Shown: one piece after another, positions 6,828-13,743 of the stretch | How the letters are laid out: the number at the start of each line of letters is the position of its first letter | Numbering within the stretch: the stretch's first letter is position 1 | Made by a program: the position numbers and the translations under genes | Source: Comamonadaceae bacterium | GTDB taxonomy: Bacteria > Pseudomonadota > Gammaproteobacteria > Burkholderiales > Burkholderiaceae_C | DNA length: 16,590 nt | Direction: 5' to 3' | Assembly: GCA_013298415.1 (NCBI GenBank) | Contig: JAAFHN010000011.1 | Coordinates: 1-16,590, forward strand | Notes under the pieces: generated by a model | Told to the model about the DNA's origin: nothing | Databases searched by the model: none | Seen by the model: only the letters and a program-made list of their open reading frames with translations

Positions 6828-6852
6828 GTTCAACACGAAGTGACTTGCAAAA

Positions 6853-8268
6853 TCACAGCGAGTAGTACATGTCAAACTCAATCGGATGCGTCGTCATGCG
6901 GAAACGCGTGACTTCTTGCATTTTGAGTTCGATGTAGGCATCGATCATGCTGTCGGTGAACACGCCGCCTTTGGTCAAGAAGCCGCGGCCTTTGTCCAAG
7001 TAGTCGAGAGCTTGATCCAAGCTGTGGCACACGGTGGGGATCTTTGCATCTTCCTCAGGGGGCAGATGGTAGAGATCCTTGGTGGCTGCTTCGCCGGGAT
7101 GGATTTTGTTTTCCACGCCGTCAAGACCCGCCATGAGCAGTGCCGCAAAACCGAGGTAGGGGTTGCACAAAGGATCGGGGAAACGCGCCTCAATGCGGCG
7201 GCCCTTGGGATTGGCCACATGCGGGATGCGGATCGATGCCGAGCGGTTGCGGCTGGAGTAAGCCAGCTTCACAGGGGCCTCGAAGCCAGGCACCAGGCGC
7301 TTGTAGCTGTTGGTGCCGGGGTTGGTGATGGCGTTCAACGCGCGGGCGTGCTTGATGATGCCGCCGATGTAGTACAGCGCGTACTCGGAAAGACCTGCAT
7401 AGCCGTCGCCAGCAAAGAGGTTTTTGCCGTCTTTCCACACTGATTGGTGCACGTGCATGCCGCTGCCGTTGTCGCCAACGAGAGGCTTAGGCATGAAGGT
7501 GGCGGTTTTGCCGTAAGCGTGGGCCACGTTTTGCACCACGTACTTCAGCAAAATCGTCCAATCGGCGCGCTGCACCAGCGTGCTGAACTTGGTGCCGATT
7601 TCGTTTTGGCCAGCGCCCGCCACTTCGTGGTGGAACACTTCCACAGGAATGCCAAGCTGCTCAAGAATGAGCGACATCTCAGCGCGCATGTCTTGCGTGC
7701 TGTCAACTGGGGGCACGGGGAAGTAGCCGCCTTTAACCGTGGGGCGGTGGCCTTTGTTGCCGCCTTCGATCTTTTTGCCGCTGTTCCAGGGGGCTTCGTA
7801 TTCGTCGACCTTCACGAAGCTGCCGCTCATGTCGGCACCCCAGCGCACGTCGTCGAAGATGAAGAATTCTGGCTCTGGGCCGAAGTAGGCGGTGTCGCCC
7901 AGGCCGCTGGCTTTCAGGTAGGCCTCAGCGCGCTTGGCAATCGAGCGCGGATCGCGGTCGTAGGCCTTGCCGTCGCCTGGCTCCAGCACATCGCAGCTCA
8001 AAAAGAGCGTGGACTCTTCAAAGAATGGGTCGATGTTGGCGGTATTCGCATCGGGCATCAGCAGCATGTCGGATGCTTCAATGCCTTTCCAGCCTGCGAT
8101 TGACGAGCCGTCAAACGCGTGGCCGTCGGTGAACTTGCCTTCGTCGAAATGCGACACGGGCACGGTCACGTGCTGCTCTTTGCCTTTGGTGTCGGTGAAA
8201 CGGAAATCGACGAATTTCACGTCGTTCTCTTTCACCATCTTCATCACGTCTGCGACGGTTTTCGCCAT
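6853..8268 (-). CDS. glnA: Glutamine synthetase, type I (GlnA), adenylylation-regulated
   Basis: The enzyme makes glutamine from glutamate, ammonia and ATP and is the entry point of ammonium assimilation in the cytoplasm. The 471-residue length is typical of the bacterial GSI-beta dodecamer. Visible signatures are DGSSIAGW (53-60), the metal/glutamate motif GPEPEFFIFD (130-139) and the ATP-site motif NGSGMHVHQS (267-276). The adenylylation tyrosine Y400 lies in DLYHLPPEE, implying control by GlnE. The start is supported by AGGAG upstream of ATG and the conserved MAKTVADVMKMV opening. Expression is under a sigma54 promoter with two upstream NtrC sites, and a strong terminator follows. The gene is separated from ntrBC by a repeat-filled 940-bp gap and the DUF4124-like gene. 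Confidence 0.98.
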   Translation of the reverse strand: MAKTVADVMKMVKENDVKFVDFRFTDTKGKEQHVTVPVSHFDEGKFTDGHAFDGSSIAGWKGIEASDMLLMPDANTANIDPFFEESTLFLSCDVLEPGDGKAYDRDPRSIAKRAEAYLKASGLGDTAYFGPEPEFFIFDDVRWGADMSGSFVKVDEYEAPWNSGKKIEGGNKGHRPTVKGGYFPVPPVDSTQDMRAEMSLILEQLGIPVEVFHHEVAGAGQNEIGTKFSTLVQRADWTILLKYVVQNVAHAYGKTATFMPKPLVGDNGSGMHVHQSVWKDGKNLFAGDGYAGLSEYALYYIGGIIKHARALNAITNPGTNSYKRLVPGFEAPVKLAYSSRNRSASIRIPHVANPKGRRIEARFPDPLCNPYLGFAALLMAGLDGVENKIHPGEAATKDLYHLPPEEDAKIPTVCHSLDQALDYLDKGRGFLTKGGVFTDSMIDAYIELKMQEVTRFRMTTHPIEFDMYYSL

Positions 8269-8319
8269 CTCTTGCTCCTAAGCTGTTTGCGAATGGGTTG
8301 GGGTTGGTCTGAAGGTGTA

Positions 8320-8335
8320 TGCAGGTTTTGTGCCA
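8320..8335 (-). promoter_or_regulatory. glnA: Sigma54 (RpoN) promoter of glnA
   Basis: Read on the - strand, TGGCACAAAACCTGCA has the -24 element TGGCAC and the -12 GC with exact GG-N10-GC spacing. The start site would be near 8309, about 40 nt before the ATG. Two NtrC sites lie upstream, as expected for nitrogen-regulated glnA. Confidence 0.85.
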
Positions 8336-8429
8336 CGCAGGGCTTCTCGCAAAGCCGTGCAGCGCCGCCGCAAACCCACGCAGTGTAGGCCCATCAGGCG
8401 ACCCCAGCCTGCGCCCGGCTTTCAGCAAA

Positions 8430-8446
8430 GGCACGATTTCGGTGCG
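8430..8446 (-). promoter_or_regulatory. NtrC-binding site, promoter-proximal (glnA)
   Basis: GCAC-GATTTCG-GTGC (8431-8445) has the half-sites and N7 spacing of the enterobacterial NtrC site (TGCACCA-N3-TGGTGCA). It is centred about 130 bp upstream of the predicted glnA start site and 26 bp from the stronger site. Confidence 0.65.
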
Positions 8447-8455
8447 CACTGGAAC

Positions 8456-8472
8456 TGCACCAGTTTGGTGCG
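8456..8472 (-). promoter_or_regulatory. NtrC-binding site, promoter-distal, near-consensus (glnA)
   Basis: TGCACCAGTTTGGTGCG matches the NtrC consensus TGCACCA-N3-TGGTGCA at all but the last base. It is centred about 155 bp upstream of the predicted sigma54 start site, in normal enhancer range. A weaker half-match (GCAC-N7-GGGC, 8496-8510) overlaps the end of the neighbouring gene. Confidence 0.85.
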
Positions 8473-8490
8473 ATCTGCGCAATGCCTGGC

Positions 8491-9330
8491 TCAGCGCACC
8501 ATTTCGGGGCCGAGCCGCGTGTTGAACGCGTCCAGGCCGGTTTTCAGAGCCGCAAAGGCGATGGCTGTGGCATCCACGCCACCTTTCACACCCAGCTCGA
8601 TGTGCTTGCCGTATTCCGGGTGATCCACGCTGGGCAGGCTGAACACCTTCACGCCTTCGTGCGCGGCCTCGATGCGCTCCATCAGCGGCGTGAGCGTGGC
8701 CTCCATCGCGCCAAACACAATCACGCTGCGCTCGGTTTGCTCGCCTTTGCGGTGGTGCTGCGCATACAAGGTATCCAGGCACCAAGCCATCATCGGCCAG
8801 GCCATGACCGGAAATCCAGGAAAAAAGTGCACCACGCCACCGGCCTGGCCTTGGCAGCTGAAGCCCGCAATCTTGTTGTACGGATTCGGGATGATCGTTG
8901 CGCCCACCGGAAACACGCCCATGTTCAGCCGATGCGCGTTGTCTTCGCGCTCAGGCTCATAAGGCAGGCCGTGCTCGCGGGCCACGTCTTGCATGCGCTC
9001 CAAGATGAGCGCTTTCGCCTCGGGGTGCAGCGCAAGCTCCACGCCAAGCGCTGCCGCCGCGCACTGCCGCGTGTGGTCATCCGGCGTGGCGCCGATGCCG
9101 CCGGTACAAAACACGACATGCCCGCTGGTAAATGCCTCTTTCAGCGCGGCCGTGATCTGTGCTCGGTCGTCGCCCACATAGCGCGCCCCCTGCAAACCCA
9201 AGCCCCGCTCGGCCAACAGCTCGGCGGTCTTTTGTAGATGCTTGTCTTGCCGCTTGCCAGACAAGATTTCGTCGCCAACGACGATGAGGCTGAAGGTGGG
9301 GTTGGTGGGCAGCAAGGTGTTTGAGTTCAT
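8491..9330 (-). CDS. CinA N-terminal / MoaB-type molybdopterin-binding-fold protein
   Basis: The protein has 279 residues from the ATG at 9330. It belongs to the CinA-type family (COG1058), whose N-terminal domain shares the MoaB/Mog molybdopterin-binding fold. Motifs seen are VVGDEILSGKRQDKH (17-31) and TGGIGATPDDHT (76-87), both diagnostic. There is no C-terminal nicotinamide-nucleotide amidase (PncC) domain, so it is the short form. Its substrate and role are not established, and ADP-ribose or nucleotide pyrophosphatase activity is known for some CinA homologues. An in-frame GTG at 9417 would add 29 residues unlike the family, so I chose ATG 9330, although its SD is poor. It lies upstream of glnA on the same strand, and its 3' end abuts the NtrC enhancer sites. 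It is divergent from the lipoprotein gene. Confidence 0.85.
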   Translation of the reverse strand: MNSNTLLPTNPTFSLIVVGDEILSGKRQDKHLQKTAELLAERGLGLQGARYVGDDRAQITAALKEAFTSGHVVFCTGGIGATPDDHTRQCAAAALGVELALHPEAKALILERMQDVAREHGLPYEPEREDNAHRLNMGVFPVGATIIPNPYNKIAGFSCQGQAGGVVHFFPGFPVMAWPMMAWCLDTLYAQHHRKGEQTERSVIVFGAMEATLTPLMERIEAAHEGVKVFSLPSVDHPEYGKHIELGVKGGVDATAIAFAALKTGLDAFNTRLGPEMVR

Positions 9331-9345
9331 CGGCGGGAGCGTTTC

Positions 9346-9361
9346 TGGCACGGTGCGGGCT
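9346..9361 (+). promoter_or_regulatory. Candidate sigma54 promoter upstream of the large lipoprotein gene
   Basis: TGGCACGGTGCGGGCT has the full -24 motif TGGCACG and GG-N10-GC spacing. The -12 element GGGCT deviates from TTGCA. A start near 9372 would leave about a 34-nt leader before the ATG at 9406. I found no convincing NtrC site in the preceding 200 bp, and the region upstream is coding on the other strand. Confidence 0.45.
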
Positions 9362-9405
9362 GGAGGAAGATACACTGCATACACGGCTTTTTGGAGGAAT
9401 TTCTG

Positions 9406-11988
9406 ATGTGCCACCACCTGATTCGAATGCTTTTGGTGTTGCTCAGCTCGATGGCGATGCTGGGGATTCAGGCCTGTGGCGGCGGGGGCGGCTCGCCTTC
9501 GCAGGCTGCGGGCAATCCAGCGCCGCCGATCGATCCCGGCGCATGGCTCACTTTTGCGCCCAATCCCGTGTCGATCACGGTGCGCGAGGGCCAGGCGGGT
9601 GCCATTTCCATTGTCGCCACCTCAGCACAGACGATCGCCCAGCAGCTCAACATGCAAATCATCGATGTGGGCGGGGTGACGGTGCCGTCTGCAACCCGCG
9701 TCACGGCGCTCTCAACCCTCCAATACCGCGCTGACATGCAGACCCTGCCGACCCTGGCAGTTGGCAGCTACTCTGGTTTCTTCACTGTGAAACTGTGCAC
9801 CGACAGCGCCGCGGTGTGCAACGCCCAAATTGCGGGCTCGCCTTGGAACATCCCCTACACCGTGGTGGTGCAACCGGGAGTGATTGCGGTGAGCCATCAA
9901 CCGGGGGCAGGCTTTCAAAGCGGCAACGAGCTGAATTTCCGCTACTCAGATGGCACGCTTCCAGTGGGCACAACCAACCTGGTGGTGAGCATGGGCACCC
10001 CTGGGGCCAACACGGCATGGCGTATCGCCAGCGTACCGAACTTCGTGACCACCACCATCTTTGGGGCCGTGCTTGCCGCGAACGGGGTAGATGCCCTGGG
10101 CGCAGGGCGCGTGCAAGTGCTCGCGAGACCCGGCCTCGGGATCGGCAACTACACGGGCACGCTGGCGATCACGGATTCTCGCGGCGGCCAGACCAGCAGT
10201 TTTCTCGCCTCCTTGGCGGTGACCTCGCCCAGCTTTCGCGTGACTGGCTCGCCAGGGTCGGCCAACCTCGGTGTGGAATTTGCGGCCGTCAATGGCACTC
10301 TCATCGCCCCGCAAACCGTCTCCGTGTCGCTCAGCCGCGCCGAGCCCAACTGGTGGGTTACGAGCTCTGCGCGTTGGGTGAGCGGTCGGATTTTTTTTGG
10401 GCCAACGAGCACCCTGGAAATCAGCGTCAACACCAAAAATTGGGGGTTTGCATCCGGCCGGCACACTGCCACTCTCGAGCTGTCGGCGCCCGGCTTTGAG
10501 ACCTACCAATTGCCCGTGACCCTGAGTCTGACTCCACCGCGCTTGGTAGCCAACATATCCGGCTTTGCGTTGGGGGGGCCGCTCGGGCGGAGCCTCGCAC
10601 CAGTCACAGGCACTTTCACGCTCACGGACCAAACAAGCAGTGAGGGTTTCACCGTGGAAGTACCTGCTTCGGTGACCGGTGGCGGGCGATACACGGACCG
10701 CACCAACCGCGTCAACCTGGCACTCATGCCTTCGGCAGACTCTGGTTTGGTGCTCGGCACTGTACGGGTCAGGGCGAGGGTCAACGGCGATGAAGTCGAG
10801 GCTTCGGTGCCTCTTCGCTCAGAGCTGCAGCCCAGAAGAGTGTTCTTTACAGAGCCGGCAGTTGCCCTGTTCAGCTCCAACCTTCGTGCCAGAACCGCGG
10901 TCGGCGTGCTGGTGCGAGACAGCTACGGTGGCGTCCAGGCCTGGACCGCCACAAGCAGTCAGCCTTGGCTCTGGGTGAAACCCTCAGGCGCGACAGATGA
11001 ACAGGGCTACTCCTCGCTCTCCCTGATCGTGGACGCCGATGCAGTGGCCAGCGGCAGCGCCCTGACGGCCAACGTCAACCTGACGGGTGCCAACGGCCGA
11101 ACAGATACGCTCGTGGTTGGTTTTTGGAAAAATCGGCACAACGCCACCAGCACGGTGGCTGCGATGAACGCCACCGGATCTTACGGACGCTTGGCAATGA
11201 GCCCGGTTCTGCCCTTGGCCTACGCCGTCTCGCCCACACACGTTGATACCTTTGACGTGACCAGCGGCAGCTTGGTGTCCTCGCGTGCCCACGGCGTGGC
11301 CAGTTTGGGCAGCGCGGTCGTGGCAGCCGATGGCTCGATGCTGTATCTGACGGATTTGGCCAACTTGAGGCTTGTGCAAGCTCCGCTGAATTTAGCTTCG
11401 GTGGGCTCATTCTCCAATTCGGCCACATTCAGTTTCTCCCCGCGCAGCTTGGTTGCCACACGAACAGCGGGGATCCATCGGGTGCTCGCGGCCGATACCT
11501 CCGGGCTCGCCACCTCGGCCGACGGACGTTGGCAAATCTTTTTCGGCTCGGGTTTTTCACCCGACGGTGCCACCGTAGAGGAAGTTGATTTTGGTTTGAG
11601 TGGGCTAACGGTCTTGCAACGTTTGAGCTTCAGTCACCACAGCCCGGTCGTGATTTCGAACGGCCGAGATGTGGCGATGAGCCGCGACGGCTCGCTCTAC
11701 TTCACGGCTTCAGGCGCGCCTTACCGCTGCTACCGCCATCCCATCGACCAAGCCCAAGCACCGACACCCTATCCTGGCGGTGATGCATACCCCTCCAACG
11801 TAGAGGTGGACATCAACGAGCGGGTGTTGTGCGGAAATGGAGAAACGGTGTGGATTCACTCGGCGCGTGGCGTGCTGCTGCGCACACTGTCCATGCCCAA
11901 CGACCCCGGCATGCTTCGCGTCACACCCGACGGCGTGTTCGTCGTGAGCTTGTCTGGCGGGATCCTCAGGCGCGCAGCGATGCCGTGA
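9406..11988 (+). CDS. Large lipoprotein with Ig/BACON-like repeats and a C-terminal beta-propeller-like region
   Basis: The protein has 860 residues from ATG 9406, which has GGAGG 8 nt upstream. A TTG five codons earlier overlaps that SD and is rejected. The N-terminus is a lipoprotein signal: a hydrophobic stretch at 8-20, then lipobox IQAC with C24 and a Gly-rich tether. Next come about five beta-rich modules of ~100 residues (~45-157, 158-272, 273-376, 377-475, 476-575). Several end in a repeated pattern (VGSYSGFFTVKL, IGNYTGTLAITD, SGRHTATLELSA) that resembles BACON-type or bacterial Ig-like domains. The last ~280 residues read like short propeller blades (AADGSMLYLTD, SADGRWQIFFG, SRDGSLYFTAS, TPDGVFVVSLS). 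It is likely anchored in the outer membrane and may bind carbohydrate or surface ligands. No catalytic motif is recognised. It converges with the gene at 12018, with a 29-bp gap. Confidence 0.8.
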   Translation: MCHHLIRMLLVLLSSMAMLGIQACGGGGGSPSQAAGNPAPPIDPGAWLTFAPNPVSITVREGQAGAISIVATSAQTIAQQLNMQIIDVGGVTVPSATRVTALSTLQYRADMQTLPTLAVGSYSGFFTVKLCTDSAAVCNAQIAGSPWNIPYTVVVQPGVIAVSHQPGAGFQSGNELNFRYSDGTLPVGTTNLVVSMGTPGANTAWRIASVPNFVTTTIFGAVLAANGVDALGAGRVQVLARPGLGIGNYTGTLAITDSRGGQTSSFLASLAVTSPSFRVTGSPGSANLGVEFAAVNGTLIAPQTVSVSLSRAEPNWWVTSSARWVSGRIFFGPTSTLEISVNTKNWGFASGRHTATLELSAPGFETYQLPVTLSLTPPRLVANISGFALGGPLGRSLAPVTGTFTLTDQTSSEGFTVEVPASVTGGGRYTDRTNRVNLALMPSADSGLVLGTVRVRARVNGDEVEASVPLRSELQPRRVFFTEPAVALFSSNLRARTAVGVLVRDSYGGVQAWTATSSQPWLWVKPSGATDEQGYSSLSLIVDADAVASGSALTANVNLTGANGRTDTLVVGFWKNRHNATSTVAAMNATGSYGRLAMSPVLPLAYAVSPTHVDTFDVTSGSLVSSRAHGVASLGSAVVAADGSMLYLTDLANLRLVQAPLNLASVGSFSNSATFSFSPRSLVATRTAGIHRVLAADTSGLATSADGRWQIFFGSGFSPDGATVEEVDFGLSGLTVLQRLSFSHHSPVVISNGRDVAMSRDGSLYFTASGAPYRCYRHPIDQAQAPTPYPGGDAYPSNVEVDINERVLCGNGETVWIHSARGVLLRTLSMPNDPGMLRVTPDGVFVVSLSGGILRRAAMP

Positions 11989-12017
11989 GTGGGGTCTCTC
12001 ACCGATGCGTTGAAGTC

Positions 12018-12818
12018 TCAAAACTTCGGCGCCCGCCGCTCCCGCAAGCTCGCCACGCCTTCTTGCACATCAGGCCCCGCAAAGCCCATGAATTCGAGGG
12101 CTAGGCTGGCGTCGAAGGCGGGGCCGGCGGTGCGCAGCCAATTGTTCAGGGCGTATTTGGTCCAGCGGATGGCGGTTTGGGAGCCTTTGGCGAGCTGCTC
12201 GGCCACCGCGTAGGCCTTTGGAAGCACTTCGGCTTGGGGCAGAGCTAGGCTCACCAAGCCGATGCGTTCTGCCTCCTGCCCGCTGATCGGCTCGCAGGTG
12301 AGCAGGTAGTACTTGGCTTTGGCCATGCCGCAAAGCAGCGGCCAGACCACTGCTGCGTGATCTCCGGCTGCCACGCCTAAGCGAGTGTGGCCATCCACAA
12401 TTTTTGCGTCCAGCGCGGCAATCGACACATCTGCAAGCAGCCCCGCCACCAAGCCCGCGCCAACTGCCGGGCCGTGCATGGCGCTCACGATGGGTTTGTC
12501 GCAGTTGATGAGGTTGTAGACCAGATCGCGGGCCTCGCGCCACACGCGGGTGCGGATGGCGAAGTCTTGCGCCATGTCTTGCACCAGCGCCAAATCGCCG
12601 CCGCCTGAAAAGCCGATACCGTCGCCACGCAGCACGGCCACGCGCACAGCATCGTCGGCCTGCACATCGCGCCAAATTTGCGTCAGCTCCTGATGCCCCA
12701 AGTGCCCGGCGGTGGGCAGCTTGCCATTGCCGCCCGGGCCGTCGGCACGCATGCGGATGTCGAGCACGCCGTGCTCACGCAGCTCGATAGCCAAGGTTTT
12801 GTACTGGTCGTAGCTCAT
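12018..12818 (-). CDS. Enoyl-CoA hydratase/isomerase (crotonase) family protein with atypical active site
   Basis: The 266-residue crotonase-fold protein acts on acyl-CoA thioesters. The oxyanion-hole segments are visible as GFSGGGD (69-75) and HGPAVGAGLVAG (115-126), and the C-terminal helices have normal length. Aligning by eye to classical hydratase, the two catalytic glutamates (in GGGCELA and PEILLG) correspond here to V124 and H144. The gene may therefore catalyse a different crotonase reaction, such as isomerisation, hydrolysis or decarboxylation, and a simple hydratase call is uncertain. It lies 81 bp downstream of purU on the same strand, with a probable repeat copy in the gap. The SD before the ATG is weak. 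No other fatty-acid genes are nearby to give the pathway. Confidence 0.85.
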   Translation of the reverse strand: MSYDQYKTLAIELREHGVLDIRMRADGPGGNGKLPTAGHLGHQELTQIWRDVQADDAVRVAVLRGDGIGFSGGGDLALVQDMAQDFAIRTRVWREARDLVYNLINCDKPIVSAMHGPAVGAGLVAGLLADVSIAALDAKIVDGHTRLGVAAGDHAAVVWPLLCGMAKAKYYLLTCEPISGQEAERIGLVSLALPQAEVLPKAYAVAEQLAKGSQTAIRWTKYALNNWLRTAGPAFDASLALEFMGFAGPDVQEGVASLRERRAPKF

Positions 12819-12829
12819 GCGATCACTTC

Positions 12830-12872
12830 GCTTTTCATAGCATTACATGCAATAAATACTTAGACACTCTGA
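12830..12872 (+). repeat. Probable short AT-rich element, copy E (purU-crotonase gap)
   Basis: The core 12837-12872 (ATAGCATTACATGCAATAAA, then TACTTAGACACTCTG) matches copy A at 24 of 36 bases without gaps. A GCT (12830-12832) / AGC (12839-12841) arm pair precedes it. Like copy A it is followed by GAAAATG. Identity is lower, so this is less certain than A-C. Confidence 0.55.
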
Positions 12873-12899
12873 TGAAAATGCGCCAAACCAGGCTGAACT

Positions 12900-13742
12900 T
12901 CAACGAAACACGATGGTGCGGTGCCCATCGAGCAGCACGCGGTGCTCGCTGTGCCACTTCACAGCGCGGGCCAGCACTTGGGCTTCGGTGTCGCGGCCGA
13001 GCGCCACGAAATCTTCCACGCTCATGCGGTGGTCTACGCGCGCCACGTCTTGCTCAATGATGGGGCCTTCGTCGAGGTCAGCAGTCACATAGTGGGCCGT
13101 GGCGCCAATGAGTTTCACGCCGCGCTCATGCGCTTGGTGGTAAGGCTTTGCGCCTTTGAAGCTGGGCAAAAAGGAATGATGGATGTTGATCGCGCGGCCC
13201 TTCACGCGCTCGCACATGCCATTGCTCAGCACTTGCATGTAGCGCGCGAGTACGACCAGCTCTGCGCCTTCGGCTTCGATGATCTCCAGCTGCTTGGCCT
13301 CTGCCTGGGCCTTCGTGCCAGCCGTGACCGGCACATGGTGAAAAGGCACGTTGTAGCTGGCGGCAAGCTGATAGAAATCGCGGTGGTTGGAAATCACAGC
13401 GCGCACATCGATGTTGAGCAGACCAGTCTTCCAGCGAAACAGCAAATCGTTCATGCAAGCACCGTCTTTGCTCACCATCAGCACGGCGGGCATGGGCGCT
13501 GCGCTGTCGTGCAGGCTTGTGCGCATGCCGTGGGTTTTGGCGAACTCGGCCACGGCGGCTTTCAGCGGCAAGAATTCCACGCCGCACTCGAAGCGCACAC
13601 GCATGAAAAAAAGCTGGGTGCCGCTGTCGTGCACTTGGCTGGCTTCGTCGATGTTGCCGCCGTGTTGCATCAAAAAGCCGCTCACGGCGTGCACGATGCC
13701 GGGGCGGTCGGGGCAAGAGAGGGTAAGGATGTAGCTGGGCAT
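12900..13742 (-). CDS. purU: Formyltetrahydrofolate deformylase PurU
   Basis: PurU hydrolyses 10-formyl-THF to THF and formate, balancing one-carbon pools and supplying formate for PurT-type purine synthesis. From ATG 13742 the protein has 280 residues, the normal family length. It has an N-terminal ACT domain (~3-80, YILTLSCPDRPGIVHAVSGFL) and a formyltransferase-fold domain (~85-280). The active-site trio is present: N186 and H188 in INIHHSFLPSFKGAKPYHQA, and D224 in LDEGPIIEQ. The longer in-frame ATG at 13943 would overlap the upstream kinase gene by 200 bp and add an Arg/Trp-rich tail, so it is rejected. The start lies one base past the stop of the kinase gene (TGATATG), implying translational coupling. 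Confidence 0.95.
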   Translation of the reverse strand: MPSYILTLSCPDRPGIVHAVSGFLMQHGGNIDEASQVHDSGTQLFFMRVRFECGVEFLPLKAAVAEFAKTHGMRTSLHDSAAPMPAVLMVSKDGACMNDLLFRWKTGLLNIDVRAVISNHRDFYQLAASYNVPFHHVPVTAGTKAQAEAKQLEIIEAEGAELVVLARYMQVLSNGMCERVKGRAINIHHSFLPSFKGAKPYHQAHERGVKLIGATAHYVTADLDEGPIIEQDVARVDHRMSVEDFVALGRDTEAQVLARAVKWHSEHRVLLDGHRTIVFR

Positions 13743-13743
13743 A

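Noticed and set aside
8496..8510. Third NtrC site (GCAC-N7-GGGC)
   Set aside because: One half-site is off consensus, and part of it overlaps the last codons of the CinA-like gene; it is too weak to call.
8111..8785. 224-codon - frame spanning the glnA control region
   Set aside because: It crosses the sigma54 promoter and NtrC sites and overlaps both glnA and the CinA-like gene in another frame.
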